This document shows positions 20,060-31,984 of a stretch of DNA of 64,000 bases, piece after piece (position 1 is the first letter of the stretch; every line of letters begins with the position of its first letter). The notes below the pieces were generated by a model. That model had not been told where the DNA came from. It saw only the letters and a list, made by a program, of their open reading frames with translations, and ran no database searches. Origin of the DNA: Datisca glomerata (taxonomy: Eukaryota; Streptophyta; Magnoliopsida; Cucurbitales; Datiscaceae); NCBI GenBank assembly GCA_003255025.1, contig QANY01013855.1, positions 1,269,524 to 1,333,523 on the forward strand, in the 5' to 3' direction. The position numbers and the translations under genes were made by a program.

Positions 20060-21045
20060 CAACTCCTGACATGGCTTGGTATGGTGACAATTGAACTACC
20101 AATCATGTCACATCAGATCCGAGCAACCTTAGTTTGGCTCAAGAATACAAAGGAAATGAAAGACTTGCTGTGGGAAATGGTAAGACATTTCTTATCTCTC
20201 ATGTTGGTTCTGCCCTGTTGCCTCCTAAGCATCATCCCTTGAAATTAAATTCTTTGTTGAATGTTCCTGAAATTAAGAAGAATTTAATAAGCATTTCTAA
20301 ACTAACCCAAGATAATTCTTTATTTGTTTGTTGAATTTCACTCTAATGTATGTTTTGTGAAGGACAAAATTTTGGGGGAGTCTGCTGCTCAAAGGAATTC
20401 TTAAAGATGGACTATATTTGTCGACCTACCCTTCTTCACAATCTCCATCTTCTTTTAGTTGGTATCCAATCTGTTTTACCTTTTAGTCATAAGAATCAGT
20501 ATTAGTTCTATAATTCCTCTGTTAGTAACTATAATCTCCGTAAAAATCAGAAACTTCCTAGTTCTGATATATCAACTTTTTCAGATTCTGTCTTATGTAA
20601 ATACTCTTCATATAAAAGTTATTCTGTTAATAATAAAGACTTGTCCAATGCTCATGATTCTGTTTCATTCTCTTCTCCTATATTTGATATGAATAACTCT
20701 AAATCTTTAAGCATGAACCCTGGAAAACCAACTGCTTTACAAACTTCAATTACTAATAATGTGAATGTATGGCATAAAAGGCTAGGACACCCAAGTGAGA
20801 CATGTTCTCCATTCTGAAAACATTCCAATTTGACACCAGCAGGTTCATTTTTGCACTTCCAATCAAAGGGGTAAAAGTCACATCATGCCTTTCCCTACTT
20901 TAGAATATCATACCTCAAAACCCTTAGAACTCATCTACACTAACCTTTGGGGCCCTACACCAAAGGCATCTAAAGAAGGTTTTCATTATTATATAACCTT
21001 CTTGGATGATTTTAGCAATTTTACTTGGATTTATCCTCTCAGTTA
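20060..21045 (+). pseudogene. pol: Copia protease / pre-integrase / integrase remnant
   Basis: Protease remnant WYGDN followed by a stop and TTNHVTSD (family form D-S-G-A-T-x-H). The pre-integrase region shows LAQEYKGNERLAVGNGKTF and LLNVPEIKKNLISISKLTQDN. After many stops an integrase remnant appears at about 20910-21043 with KPLELIYTNLWGPTPKAS and FHYYITFLDDFSNFTWIYPL. The rest of the integrase is deleted, because RT sequence follows at once. Confidence 0.75.
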
Positions 21046-21745
21046 AAGTCAGAAACCTTACAAACATTCAAAATGGGTTACTCTCCTTCTATGACATTAG
21101 TGGGCAGCAAATGGGTTTTCAAGGTAAAGTTGAAACCAGATGGCAACATTCTCATGTATAACGCCAGATTAGTGGCTAAAGGATTCAACCAAACACTTAG
21201 CATTGATTTCATAGAGACTTTCAGTCATATTGTAAAGCCTATAACAGTTAGGTTGATTCGTCACGTGGCAGCTTCTTTTGGATGGAGTGTCAAACAGCTA
21301 GACATAAACAATTCTTTTCTGAATGAAATCTGCAAGAATCAGTTTATATGACACAACCAGATGGTTTTCAGGATGTTTCAAGATCTAAACATGTATGAAA
21401 ACTCAAGAAAGCCCTTTATGGGTTAAAACAAGCCAAGGGCTTGGTATGAGAAACTGAAGTCAACTTTGCTACTTTGGGTTTCACTGCCTCTATTTCAGAC
21501 ACTTCTTTGTTTATCTACAAGACTTTTACCATAACATTGTTTCTATTAGTATATGTGGATGATATACTACTTACTAACAACAATGTCACTATTATGGAGA
21601 AGTTAATTCATGATTTGAATCAAAAATTTGCTTTGAAATACTTGGGACAGGTTAACTACTTTCTTGGTCTGGAAATTCTCAGAGATGCTACTGGTTTTCA
21701 CATATCTTAGTCAAAATACATTCCCTTCCAGAACAGTTCATTCAG
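21046..21745 (+). pseudogene. pol: Copia reverse transcriptase fragment
   Basis: RT motifs in order: VGSKWVFKVKLKPDG, RLVAKGFNQT, SIDFIETFSHIVKP, WSVKQLDINNSFLN, and after a break at about 21350 KKALYGLK-type sequence and SISDTSLFIYK. The catalytic box YVDDIL is at about 21551-21568, followed by FALKYLGQVNYFLGLEI. It stops matching at about 21745, at the junction with another copia family. Confidence 0.88.
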
Positions 21746-24700
21746 TTTAAGGTGAGCTACAGCTATCAGAAAAAGACTTGGTCTCTGAATAAGCTTATCT
21801 CACACTATGTTCAGGAAGAGGAAATGGTGAAATTTAATAAGACAAAGAGTGCTTACCTGGTCTCTACCTCTAAGGATCAGGGCAAGGGAAATAAAATGAA
21901 TAAGTATAAGGTTGCTACGGCTACAGTACCACACAAAAAAAATAATAAAAGAAATTGGTTGACTCGGAAGGTACTAGTTGTTTCTTCTATGGAACTGAAG
22001 GTCATAGGAAGAAGCAATACACCAATTATCAAGCTTGGCGTGCTTCTTAATTTGGTTTCTTCTGAGGTTAATTTAAGTTTGGTTCCTAGACATACGTGGT
22101 GTATAGATTCAGGTGTAACAATTCACATCAATGTGTCTATACATAGTTGCTTGACTTGTCGAAGGCTAAGTGATGTTGAAGATGCATCTATATGGGCAAT
22201 GACAAGACGGTTGAAATTGAGGCATTAGGGAAATTTAGATTACTGTTAAAGACTAGATTCTATTTGAATCATAATGAAATATTCATTGCACCGTCTCTTA
22301 GAAGGAATATGATTTTTGTCTCTATCTTGGACAAAGCTCGTTATATTTGTTTATTTAAAGATGGAAAATATGGTTTGTTTCGTGATTCAAATTCAGTCGG
22401 TTCTAGTTATTTATCAGGTTATGATAATCTTTATTTACTTAATACATTTGCTTCAATTAAGGAATCCCTGCGAGTAAGTACATGAGGTACTAAAAGAAAA
22501 TTAACCAGTGAGAATTTGGTTGCGTTATGGCATAAGAGATTAGGTCATATCTCTCGACGGAGAATAGAGAGACTTGTGTTAGATGAAATTCCCAGTCTTT
22601 TAGATTTCACAGACTTTGATGTTTGTGTTAATTTCATAAAGGGTAATAAACACACCAATAAAATGATATTTGAAGCCAACAGGACTCAAGACGTCTTAGA
22701 ACTTATACATACGGATATTTTTGGGTCATTCCCTTCAGCTGCTTAGAATGGTCAACAATACTTTATAACGTTCATAGATGATTTTTTAGATATAGCCACA
22801 TATATCTCATTCATGAAAGTCACAGTCATTGGACGTGTTCAAAAATTTTAAAGCTGAAGTTGAGAACCAACTTAACAAAAATATAAAACGCATCAGATCT
22901 GACCGTGGTGGTGAGTACTATGGTAGATATGACGGTTCAGGTAAACAACGTCCATGACTGTTTGCTAAATTCGTAGAGGAATGTGGTATCATCCCATAGT
23001 ACACTATACCAGGTTTGTCTACTATAAATGGTGTTGCTGAAAGACGAAACATAACGCTTAAGGACATGGTGAGGAGTATGATTAGTCATTCTATCTTACC
23101 AAAATCACTCTGGGGTGAAGCACTTAAGGGTGCATCATATATCCTTAACAGAGTTCTAACTAAAGCAACTTCCAAGACCCCATATAAAGTTTAGACTGGC
23201 AAGAAACTTAGTCTAAAGCATTTGCACGTTTGGGGATGTCTAGTTGAGGTAATGTCTTATAGACTAATGAAAAGAAACTAGACTTAAAGATGGTGAGTTG
23301 CTACTTTGTTGGATATTCTGAAAGATCCATGGGGTACAAGTTTTATGATCCCACGACTATGTTGATTTTTTAAAGGAAATGCCTGATTCTTTGAGGATGT
23401 CGAGTTTGCAGGAGAGATTCGATTAGGAATTTCATATTTCTGGAGGAATATGTTAATATCCCCACAGGTATTATTAGTATTGAATAGGATTTCGTCCCTG
23501 ACATTACTAATGACATAACATATCAAGGCAATACCAAGATAACCTCCCATTCAAGAAATTTTTTCAGAAGAACAAACTCTAGCACCTCAAGAACCTATGT
23601 CATCAAGAAGATCTACTAGAAAGATGAGAAGTGCAGTGCCAGATGATTACATTGTATTTCTTTAAGAACATAAGGTAGGCATCAGAGTGATGGAAGATGA
23701 CTCAATCAACTTCCATCAAACCATGGAAAGATCTAACATTCAAAAGTGGATTGGTGCCATGAATGAGGAGATAAAGTCCATGAAGAACAATGACGTGCGG
23801 GATCTTATCCCATTACCAGAAGGCGGGAAACCCATTGGTTGTAAATAGATTCTTAAGACTAAGAAAGATTCAAAAGGTAATGTGGAAATATACAAGACTC
23901 GTCTTATGGCAAAGGGCTTTACACAGAAGGAAGGCATTGACTATAAAGAGACTTTCTCTCTAGTTTCTATGAAAGACTCTTTCAGGAATATAATGGCATT
24001 GGTGGGACATTTCAATCTTATATTGCATCAGATGGATGTAAAGATAGTGTTTCTCAATGGTAAAATTGAATAGATGATTTATATAGTGCAACCAGAAACC
24101 TTTGTGTCAGAAGTCCTAAAGAATATGGTTTGCAAACTTAAGAAATCCATTTATGGACTCAAGCAGACATCTCGACAATGGTATTTTAAGTTTCATCAGG
24201 TGATCATCTCATTTGATTTTGAGATAAATTTGGTCAATGATTGTATATACCATAAGTTATGTAGGAGCAAGCATATTTTTCTGGTTTATATGTTGATGAC
24301 ATTTTGTTTGCCGTCAACGATATAGGCTTATTGCACAACACCAAGAGATTTCTAGCTAAGAATTTTGAGATGAAAGATCTTGATGACGCTTCTTTTGTAT
24401 TAGGGATCCAAATACACTGAGATCGTTTTCGGGGTATTCTTGGATTATCACAAAAGATCCATATTGAAAAGGTTTTCAAAAGATATTGCATGCAAGACTG
24501 TAAACCAGGTTATACTCATGTAGTTAAAGGAGACAAGTTTAGTCTCAATAAGTGCCCTAAGAATGATTTCAAGGAAAATGAAATGCAGAAAATTATATAT
24601 GCCTCAGTATTAGGGAGTCTGATGTATGCTAAGGTTTGTACACGTCTGGATATTACATACGTGACTAGGATGTTGGGCAGGTATTTAAGAAATTCAGACA

Positions 24701-25123
24701 TAGACCATTGGAAAGCAGCTAAACGGGTCTTACAGTATTTACAGAGAACAAAAGATTACATGTTCACATATTGGAGGTTAGATCAGATTGAGATCGTTGG
24801 ATATACTGACTCTGATTTTGCTGGATGTCAAGATAGTATGAAATCTACGTCGGGATATATTTTTCTGCTAGCTACAGGTGTTGTCTCTTGGAAGAGTGCT
24901 AAATCGTTACTTAGAGCCTCTTCTACTATGGCATCAGAGTTCATAGCGTGTTATAAGGCATCCAATCACCGAATATGGCTACAGAATTTTATCACAGGGC
25001 TGCACATAGTAGACGACATTGAGAGACCACTTAAGTTATTTTGTGACAATAAGTCAGCAGTTCTATATCAACAACAAGAGCTCGACAAAGTTGAAGTAGA
25101 TAGACATCAAGTTCCTAGTTGTT

Positions 25124-25128
25124 AAGGA
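25124..25128 (+). repeat. Target site duplication AAGGA, left copy
   Basis: AAGGA directly precedes the left LTR. The identical 5-mer at 28859-28863 directly follows the right LTR. Confidence 0.92.
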
Positions 25129-26360
25129 TGTAGGATCGATATGGCACCCATTTAAAGGGAAAATAATTTAAAAAGAAATATTTTATTATTTGAAATATAA
25201 ATTACTTAAAATAAAATAATAGATAAAAATTATATACGCAATTAATAAATGTGTGAAAGCTTAAATGCGTAGAATAAATAAATAAATTAGGATAATAATG
25301 ATGCTAAATATTAAAGTGCAGAAAATAAAGAGAGATGACACACGATGTTTTTACGTGGTTCGGGAAAACATATCCCTACATCCACACTCCAAAGATCTCC
25401 TCTTGAAGATTTTTCTCAAACGATCTTCTTAATGGTGAAAACCAAACCTTTACAAATCTTATTGGCTTATGGTGCCAATCAAACCTTAACAATGCAGCTT
25501 GGTTGAGATTTTTGAATCTCTTACAAAATTTCTCTCTCAAAGAGTAAATCTCTCAATATTTTACTCACAATTTTCACTAGCTTCCCTCTAGAGAATTTCT
25601 CAAAATATAAAACCTCTCAAATAATAAAATACTATAAGCTTCGTAGGAGAGGTGTGTGAAATGAGAAAAGGATGCCTCTATTTATAGGGAACGGAAACTA
25701 GATCTGAACTCGTCCGACCGATTTGGAACCGGATGGACTGGTGCTTGATTTGGGGAATTTTCCTAAACAAGCAACCTATTCAGCCGGTTCTCCACCGGAT
25801 GGATCCAGTTTGGATTAAGGCATAAGAAATGGCCATATGTAGAAACCGGTCCATTCGGTTTTAAATCGTTGGTTCCAATTTTAGGTGATTGTTGAGAATT
25901 GTTGCCAACTGTAGAAACTAATCCATTCGGTTCCAAACTGGATCGCCTGGTTTCACATCCCATTGGGACCGAGATTCCCTTCAAAGTTGAGCTAGTTTTG
26001 ATATCGAATAGAGGGTGGACCAGTCCATGACATTTTATGCACTGTCCGGCCCGGTTTGGTCTCTTCATTCTGATTCATGAGCGGTTCGGTCTGGTTTCTT
26101 GTTCCTTGAAGCATTTTGAGTTTAACCAACTTTGTTTCAGGTCATTTGGACTTGTCTGATATGCTATGTGCCGTTCGTAAAAGACCGCAAGTATCTTGTC
26201 ATGTACGGTTTTGTTTGCCCTTTATTGTTCTTGCATAAACACTTAAGATTAAGTGTTTTTAACATGATTTTCAATTTATTTAGGACCTACATACCTAAAA
26301 AAATATTAGTCCAAATACTATTTATAATCATCAAAATTATCACATTGACTGGGGTCGACA
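25129..26360 (-). repeat. 3' LTR of the gag-only copia element (1232 bp)
   Basis: On the minus strand it runs from TGTCGACCCCAGTC to CGATCCTACA. It matches 27647-28858 with substitutions and indels. One of the indels adds a segment around 25680-25740 that includes a CCCTATAAATAGAG box on the minus strand. Confidence 0.9.
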
Positions 26361-26376
26361 ATCTCCCTTTTTTTAT
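26361..26376 (-). other. Polypurine tract
   Basis: Minus-strand ATAAAAAAAGGGAGAT immediately before the 3' LTR start (TGTCGACC). Priming site for plus-strand DNA synthesis in LTR elements. Confidence 0.8.
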
Positions 26377-26756
26377 AATGACAAACAATTGATTGCAAAA
26401 ACTATTAACTATAAACTTCTCATATGTATATGCAATAATAATTCAAAAATTTTAAAAATCTCCCCATTTTGTAGTTAACTACATTTCTCATCTTTTGAAA
26501 TCATAAAAAAGAATTAACCATGCCATTTGTTAAAAATACTCTCATTTTCATAAAAACATTCTACTCCTTTCACAATTTAGTGACCCCTTTGAAACCATCA
26601 AAATAAAAGTTTTTATTTTTGAAAAATCTCCCCCTCAATGTATCCATTTTTTTAATTTAAATAAAAAATATTTAATTTAAAAATGCATAAAAATAAAGAA
26701 AACTTTCATGTGAATTCTCGAAAATCAAGATTATCATTAAAATTAAGCTTATTAAC

Positions 26757-27594
26757 CTAGTCAATGTGTGTCATTATGCACGCATCTACCTTTTCATTTG
26801 TAATAGGGCTTATCTTTTCCTTGGATTTCTTCTTTGAAGTGCATCCTCTCTTAGTGAGTAGTTTTTTAGGATTCTTTGTGAAGTGCATTAGATCTCCGTC
26901 TTCATCTTCACTTTGGCTCTCAATGGATGTGGCTTTAAACAATAGATTTCCTCCTTTTACATAGTCCATATCATCTTCCATGTACTCCATTTCATGAGTC
27001 ATCAATGATCACATGAGTTCTTCAAGTGAAAGCATTTTAAGATCTTTCTCTTCTTGAATAGCAAATTGCTTTGTTCTCCCACAATGTTGATAATGACCTA
27101 ATAACTTTACTCACCAAATCACTCTTAGTAAAGGTCTTACCCAAAGTCTTAAGAGAACTTACAATTCCATCGAAGCGAGGAAACATGTCTTCAATGCTTT
27201 CAATATCATGCATTCTAAACATATTATATTCATGCACGAGAATATCAATTTTAGAGTCTTTAACCTCATGTGTGCCTTCGTGTATGATTTCTAATACATG
27301 CCAAATGTCTTTTACAGATTCACACATATAAATACTATTATACTCATTTATACTTAAAGCGCAATATAAGATGTTCATAGCTTGAGCATTTAAAGACAAC
27401 TTAATTTTGTCATTCTTGGTCAAATATCGTGACTCAGGAACATAAGGACCATTTTTGACAATTTCTCGTAAATTATAATGAATATACTGAATAAAAATTC
27501 TCATTCTAATTTTCTAAAAATTAAAATCTACTCCATCAAAAAATGGAGATTTTGAAATTGATTGCTCTTATTGAAAATTAAATGATGATGCCAT
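26757..27594 (-). pseudogene. gag: Copia gag of the non-autonomous element
   Basis: The likely start is the minus-strand ATG at 27594 (MASSFNF). Two stops follow in the first 25 codons, then an open stretch from 27504 to 27037. Motifs are MRIFIQYIHYNL, NDKIKLSLNAQAMNILYCALS, VKDIWHVLEIIHEGTHEVKDSKI and LVHEYNMFRMHD, the UBN2/DUF4219-type copia Gag. After another stop it ends in a Glu/Asp-rich part (SQSEDEDGD) and a Lys-rich tail with no zinc knuckle visible. This is the only coding content of the element. Confidence 0.88.
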
Positions 27595-27633
27595 AGCATA
27601 AGATAATTAAGCCTTAGATATTTGAGTATCAAG

Positions 27634-27645
27634 TTTTGATACCAA
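27634..27645 (-). other. Primer binding site of the gag-only element
   Basis: Minus-strand TGGTATCAAAAC next to the 5' LTR end (CCTACA). Initiator-Met type. Confidence 0.85.
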
Positions 27646-27646
27646 T

Positions 27647-28858
27647 TGTAGGATCGATATGACACCCATTTAAAGGGGAAATAGTTTAAAAGAAATATTT
27701 TAATATTTGAAATATAAATTGCTTGAAATAAACCTATAGATAAAAATGAACAATCAAGCAATAAAAATAATTACGCAATTAAATAAATATGTGGAAGATT
27801 AAATGCGTAGAATAAATAAATAAAGATAATAATGATGTGAAATATTAAAGTGCAGAAAATAAAGAGAGTACAGAATAGAGATGATAGACGATATTTTTAC
27901 GTGGTTCGAGAAAATCTATCTCTACGTCCATGCTCCAAGGATCCCCCTTGAAATGTTTTCCCAAATAAACTTCTTAACGGTGAAAACCAAACCTTTACAA
28001 ACCATATTGGCTTATAGTGTCATTCAGACCTTGACAATGCAGCTCGGTCGAGACCTTCAAATCTCTTATAAATTTTCTTTCTCTCAAAGATTAGATCTCT
28101 CAATATTTTACTCACAATTTTCACTAGCTTCCCTCTAGAGAGTTTCACAAAATATTGCTCAAAATATAAAACCTCTCAAAGAATAAAATACAATAAGCTT
28201 TGTAGGAGATGAGCAGAGAGGTGTGTGGAATGGGAAAAGGAAACTGGATGGACCGGTGCTTGATTTGGGGAATTTTTTCCAAACAAACAACCGGATAATT
28301 CGATTCTCCACCAGATGAATCCGGTTTGGATTAAAGTGCAAAAAATGGCCAGATGTAGAAACGGGTCCATTTGATTTTAGGTGATTACCGAGAATTGTTA
28401 CCAACTGTAGAAATTGATCCATCCAATTTCAAACCAAATTGTCCGGTTTCACAACCCCGTGGGACTGAGATCCCACCAACGCTGAACCGGTTTTGACATC
28501 GAATTGAGGGTGAACCGGTCCATGACATTTTACACATTATTCTGCCCGGTTTGGTCTCTTTCATTCTTATTCATGAGTGGTTCGGTCAGTTTCCTTGTTC
28601 CTTGAAGCATTTTGAGTTCAACCAACTTTGTTTTAGGTCATTTGGAGTTTGTTTGATATGTGTCGTGCCCTTCGTAAAATACCGCGTGTATCTCGTCATG
28701 TACGATTTTGTTTGCCATTTATTGTTCATGCATAAACACTTAAGACTAAGTGTTTTCAACATGATTTTCACTTTATTTAGGACCTACACATCTAATAAAA
28801 ATATTTGTCCAAATATTATTTTTCATCATCAAAATTGTCTCATTGACTGAGGTCAACA
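27647..28858 (-). repeat. 5' LTR of the gag-only copia element (1212 bp)
   Basis: Paired with 25129-26360. Ends TACA next to the primer site. Confidence 0.9.
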
Positions 28859-28863
28859 AAGGA
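28859..28863 (+). repeat. Target site duplication AAGGA, right copy
   Basis: Matches 25124-25128 exactly. Confidence 0.92.
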
Positions 28864-28905
28864 AAGAGTTCAGAGTGGACAATGCTGGAATTATGTCCAT
28901 AAAGT

Positions 28906-30000
28906 AGGGTGTAATAACTATTATAAGTATAGTTATTCCTTAAACATTTTGTATTACTGAATTTTATGAATGGATGAAATTTTTCTATTAATTAAAGTGA
29001 ATTTGTAATTTACTCAAGTCCTAAAACTACTGTCAATGTAAGAAGAGTAAAGACAGATGGGTCTTCCAGACAAACTCTTCTAAAATAGTTTAGAACGTTA
29101 TTCGCAGTATTATGATCAACTGAGCAATCGAGTATGATTATGACTATTAGGTTGACCAAAGGATGCTGGTCTCGGGGCATGGGAGTGGAGACTCTAACGG
29201 TTGACCTGGACATGTTGTGGAACATGTTGAATAGACCAGTAATAAATTAGTTTCAAGCAAAATCATTCCAGGTGAATATCAAGCTATAAATCTAATTGTT
29301 ACACCTTAAGAGTATTTTCATAATTACCTTAAACCTAAGGTGAATACAAAGCTTGACTTAGTTACTTGCGGTCTTTGATACGCCAAAGGAGTAAGTTCAA
29401 ATTACCGGGCAATACATCAGCTGTTGGGATCGTGATTCAACTATGTTGGAGCTGTGTGATTCATAGATATGGAATTTCGTGGTTAGATTGCATGAACAAC
29501 AATATCACCTCACGCTTTAATAATGGGTGTGTGAATAAATAAACCGGGTCTGGTACTCGATAACATAATTCATTGAATAAGACACTGTGAACTGTATGAG
29601 ACTTTTCACTTATTTGTTTTTCTTATTCACAGTCAATAAATGAGTTAAGGAAATAATAACTAGAATGCTAAAATGATAATTTTACATGTCACTCTTGTTA
29701 CTGATATTCACGAAGGATAATATGTTAAAATATTCTGTGGACCGTGAAATAAAAGAGTTTATTTGCACCAACAAAAAATGTAGCGTGCATGAATCGAGAA
29801 TTGATTTGAATCGGACCTATAGTGAAGTCGTATGATGTCAGGATTAAATAAGTCGAGAATTTATGAAGATAAATTTACCAAGTATTTGAATCTTATAACT
29901 TTATTCATGTGGGTCCATTCGGTTTAAGGAGTAACTCATGAGGACAGGAATAGAAAAACAACATCAGTTAGACCAAAACGTGTTTTGGACCAAGGTGTAT
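28906..30000. other. Unassigned, probably copia LTR or 3' flank
   Basis: The copia pol match is lost after about 28905. A TGTTGGGATCGTGATTC at about 29423 could be an LTR start, but no partner is found. No coding frame is convincing. Confidence 0.4.
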
Positions 30001-30520
30001 ATCTCGAACTCATATGTGGTGGGTGTTGGCACTTAATTAATGAAGAACATGTAATTAATGTTCAATTCAATTGATTTATTATTAGATAATTATTGAATAA
30101 TTAGTAAATAAAAGAAATTAATTGATTGATAGAGATAAATTTAAATTTATCAATTGAGATTAATGAATTTGGACACAACATTAACTCTAAGGAAATATGC
30201 AAAATTTCAGCAATTGTAAAGTATGGGGTGAATTTTTAGTATTTTGACATATAGGGGTATATGTGCAAATTTCATAAATTATTATATAAGGGATGGCAAT
30301 ATGGTTGCATCCCTAACCCTATACAGTGTATGATTACACAAAGCAGAGAAAACACAGTTTCTCTCCCCTCTATGTTGCCATCGAAATTCATTGAAGAGGA
30401 AGAAAAAATTTGTTTTTCTTCCTCATTTGTTTTGAGAACTCATACTCAGTTCCTAACATCCTCACGAGATATATTTTTAAATCCAATGAGTGGATGTTGG
30501 TGTGAAGACCCCCCCCCCCC
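30000..30520 (+). repeat. Copia LTR-related segment, also at 34206-34610 and 40577-40965
   Basis: Shares long blocks with the two other loci, for example GAATTTGGACACAACATTAA, AGGGATG...GGGTTGCATCCCTAACCCT and AGAGAAAACACAGTTTCTCT. It ends in GGTGTGAAGAC and a C12 run at 30509-30520. Likely the 3' part of a copia LTR. Confidence 0.75.
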
Positions 30521-30570
30521 ACCTTTCTCTCGCCGTCCGTCACCATAAATTGCCGCACCGTAGGTGTCCT

Positions 30571-30723
30571 AATTATGGTTTAGGAAACCATAGTACATAA
30601 GAAACCTTAGGGTTTAGGAATCTTTTAGGTTTTGGAAAACTTAGGGTTTACGAAATTTTTAGGTTTTAAAAGCCTTAGGGTTTTGGAAACCCAAGGGTTT
30701 AGAAAACCATAGGGTCTAGGAAA
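30571..30723 (+). repeat. 17-bp minisatellite containing telomere motif, 9 units
   Basis: Nine consecutive units, almost all exactly 17 bp (one 18, one 16), with consensus close to CCTTAGGGTTTAGGAAA. Several include TTAGGGTTT, the plant telomere motif in a longer frame. Unit starts are 30571, 30588, 30605, 30622, 30640, 30657, 30673, 30690 and 30707. Confidence 0.9.
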
Positions 30724-31980
30724 CCCTAGTGCCCATTAGGCCATTGAGCTAGTATGGACCCGCTAAGCCTATTGAGGTATTAGACAAAGCAAAGTTGCTT
30801 AGCCCAAATAATTTGTAAGGATTTGGGATTTGATTCCAAACCCAATCCAGTCCCTAAAAAATTAATTTTACTTAATTCAATAATTTTTCAACACTAATTA
30901 ATTGAGTTTATTTTATAAATTGTTTTTGAAAATAAATCAATTGATTAATTTACTTAATAATTTATTTATCAAAGTAAAAATTAATGAAAAAATTTAAATT
31001 TTAAAATGGGACTGGACTTTTGTAAAGAGTTACAAAGTGGTGGGATTAGTTTATAAAGTAGTTGTAATTATTTATTATTCTTTTATGGGTTATAATTAAA
31101 AATGAGTCAATAGGGAGGTTAATTTTGATGGGTGATTTATTATTAATCATGTATCATCATATAACATGCATATAGAACTAGAAATATGCCAATATCAAAA
31201 TGTCATGTAGCATGTACATACATCATTGTAGTTTAATTTATAATGGGTTATAATTTAAATACAATGCGAATTTTATAAAAGATAAATTTTAAATTGAGAT
31301 TTAAATTTATAAAAGTTTATAACTCTCGAAACATGTTTTTTCAAATTAATAAAGAGTTATATTTTTTTTTAAAGTAACCAAAAATCCATTTTTCCAAAAA
31401 CTAAGTGGTGGGTCGTTTACATTGAAACGTTCTTAAGGTCTCCAACGCAAACCTGGTCGTGACACGAGGAATAGTTTATAGCCGCTTTTGCGGTCCTCTC
31501 TTCAGTGGGAAAAACTTGGTAATCGTCTCACTCTGAGTCATCAAGTTGCTTGAGAAGCTAAGACTTATAAAGAAAATGGTGAGGCAGGACAGGTCGACTA
31601 TTAGTTCATAGCAACCTTTAAAGTCTATGGGTTAGTTAAATACTTAGACCGAAACACATTGGAATCCCTCATAGGGGCTAGTCAATGGGGCTAAGGTGAC
31701 AAAATCATTGGTGATTGGTTAAGCTTGATGTAGTGATCTTGAGAAGCGTTAACCAAACGACATGAGTCTCGATACGATAAGAGGTAGCTTAGGCATTGTC
31801 CTTAGATGAGACAAGCTATCATTGTTAATCGTAACATCATGAAAGAAATGTTTTTTATTGGATTTTTTAAATATTTAAGTAATTGTATCATGCACCATAC
31901 TTTCCTAAATAATTGAGTATTTATTTATACCATCTTATTTATTCTTTTTAGTAATTTGTTGTTATCCCCACTCTCAACTA
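30724..31980. other. AT-rich leader-like sequence before a copia gag
   Basis: No coding frame. 31430-31870 is less AT-rich and may be the 5' leader of the copia element whose gag starts at about 31985. No primer site or LTR end is found. Confidence 0.4.
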
Positions 31981-31984
31981 TCTT

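Larger units (their letters stand above)
18621..21745 (+). mobile_element. Ty1/copia element, 5' LTR to RT, truncated
   Basis: Order: 5' LTR, primer site, gag, zinc-knuckle remnant, protease remnant, integrase remnant, RT. The gag sequence is closest to RE1/RE2-type plant copia (Ale/Retrofit-like, from memory). The 3' half (end of RT, RNase H, 3' LTR) is absent, because at about 21745-21770 the sequence changes into gag of a different copia family. Multiple stops; inactive. Confidence 0.85.
25129..28858 (-). mobile_element. Gag-only (non-autonomous) copia LTR retrotransposon
   Basis: A 3730-bp element on the minus strand. The 5' LTR is 28858-27647, the primer site 27645-27634, gag is on the minus strand, the polypurine tract is plus 26361-26376, and the 3' LTR is 26360-25129. 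The internal region is about 1.29 kb and holds gag sequence only; no protease, integrase, RT or RNase H motif is visible. It must have been moved by another element's enzymes. Perfect AAGGA duplications flank it, and the interrupted host pol frame continues across the empty site. Confidence 0.92.
21765..28905 (+). pseudogene. gag-pol: TNT1-94-like copia gag-pol, split by a nested element
   Basis: Starts inside gag (LISHYVQEEEMVKFNKTKSA). A decayed zinc knuckle follows (CFFYGTEGHRKKQYTNYQAW, second cysteine lost), then protease WCIDSGVTIHI at about 22098, and pre-integrase LWHKRLGHISRRRIERLV at about 22522. Integrase covers about 22690-23250 ([29 protein letters not shown]). RT is at 23720-24420 with YVDDILFA at about 24288 after a frameshift. 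RNase H is at about 24600-25128 with GYTDSDFAGCQDS and ASEFIACYKAS. The frame is interrupted at 25129 by a gag-only copia element and resumes at 28864 for about 14 codons. There are many stops. The 3' end and LTR are not identified. Confidence 0.88.

Noticed and set aside
30261..30548. 95-codon frame ending in a proline-rich tail
   Set aside because: It runs through a copia LTR-related segment and a C12 run. The homologous segments at 34.2 and 40.6 kb do not keep the frame.
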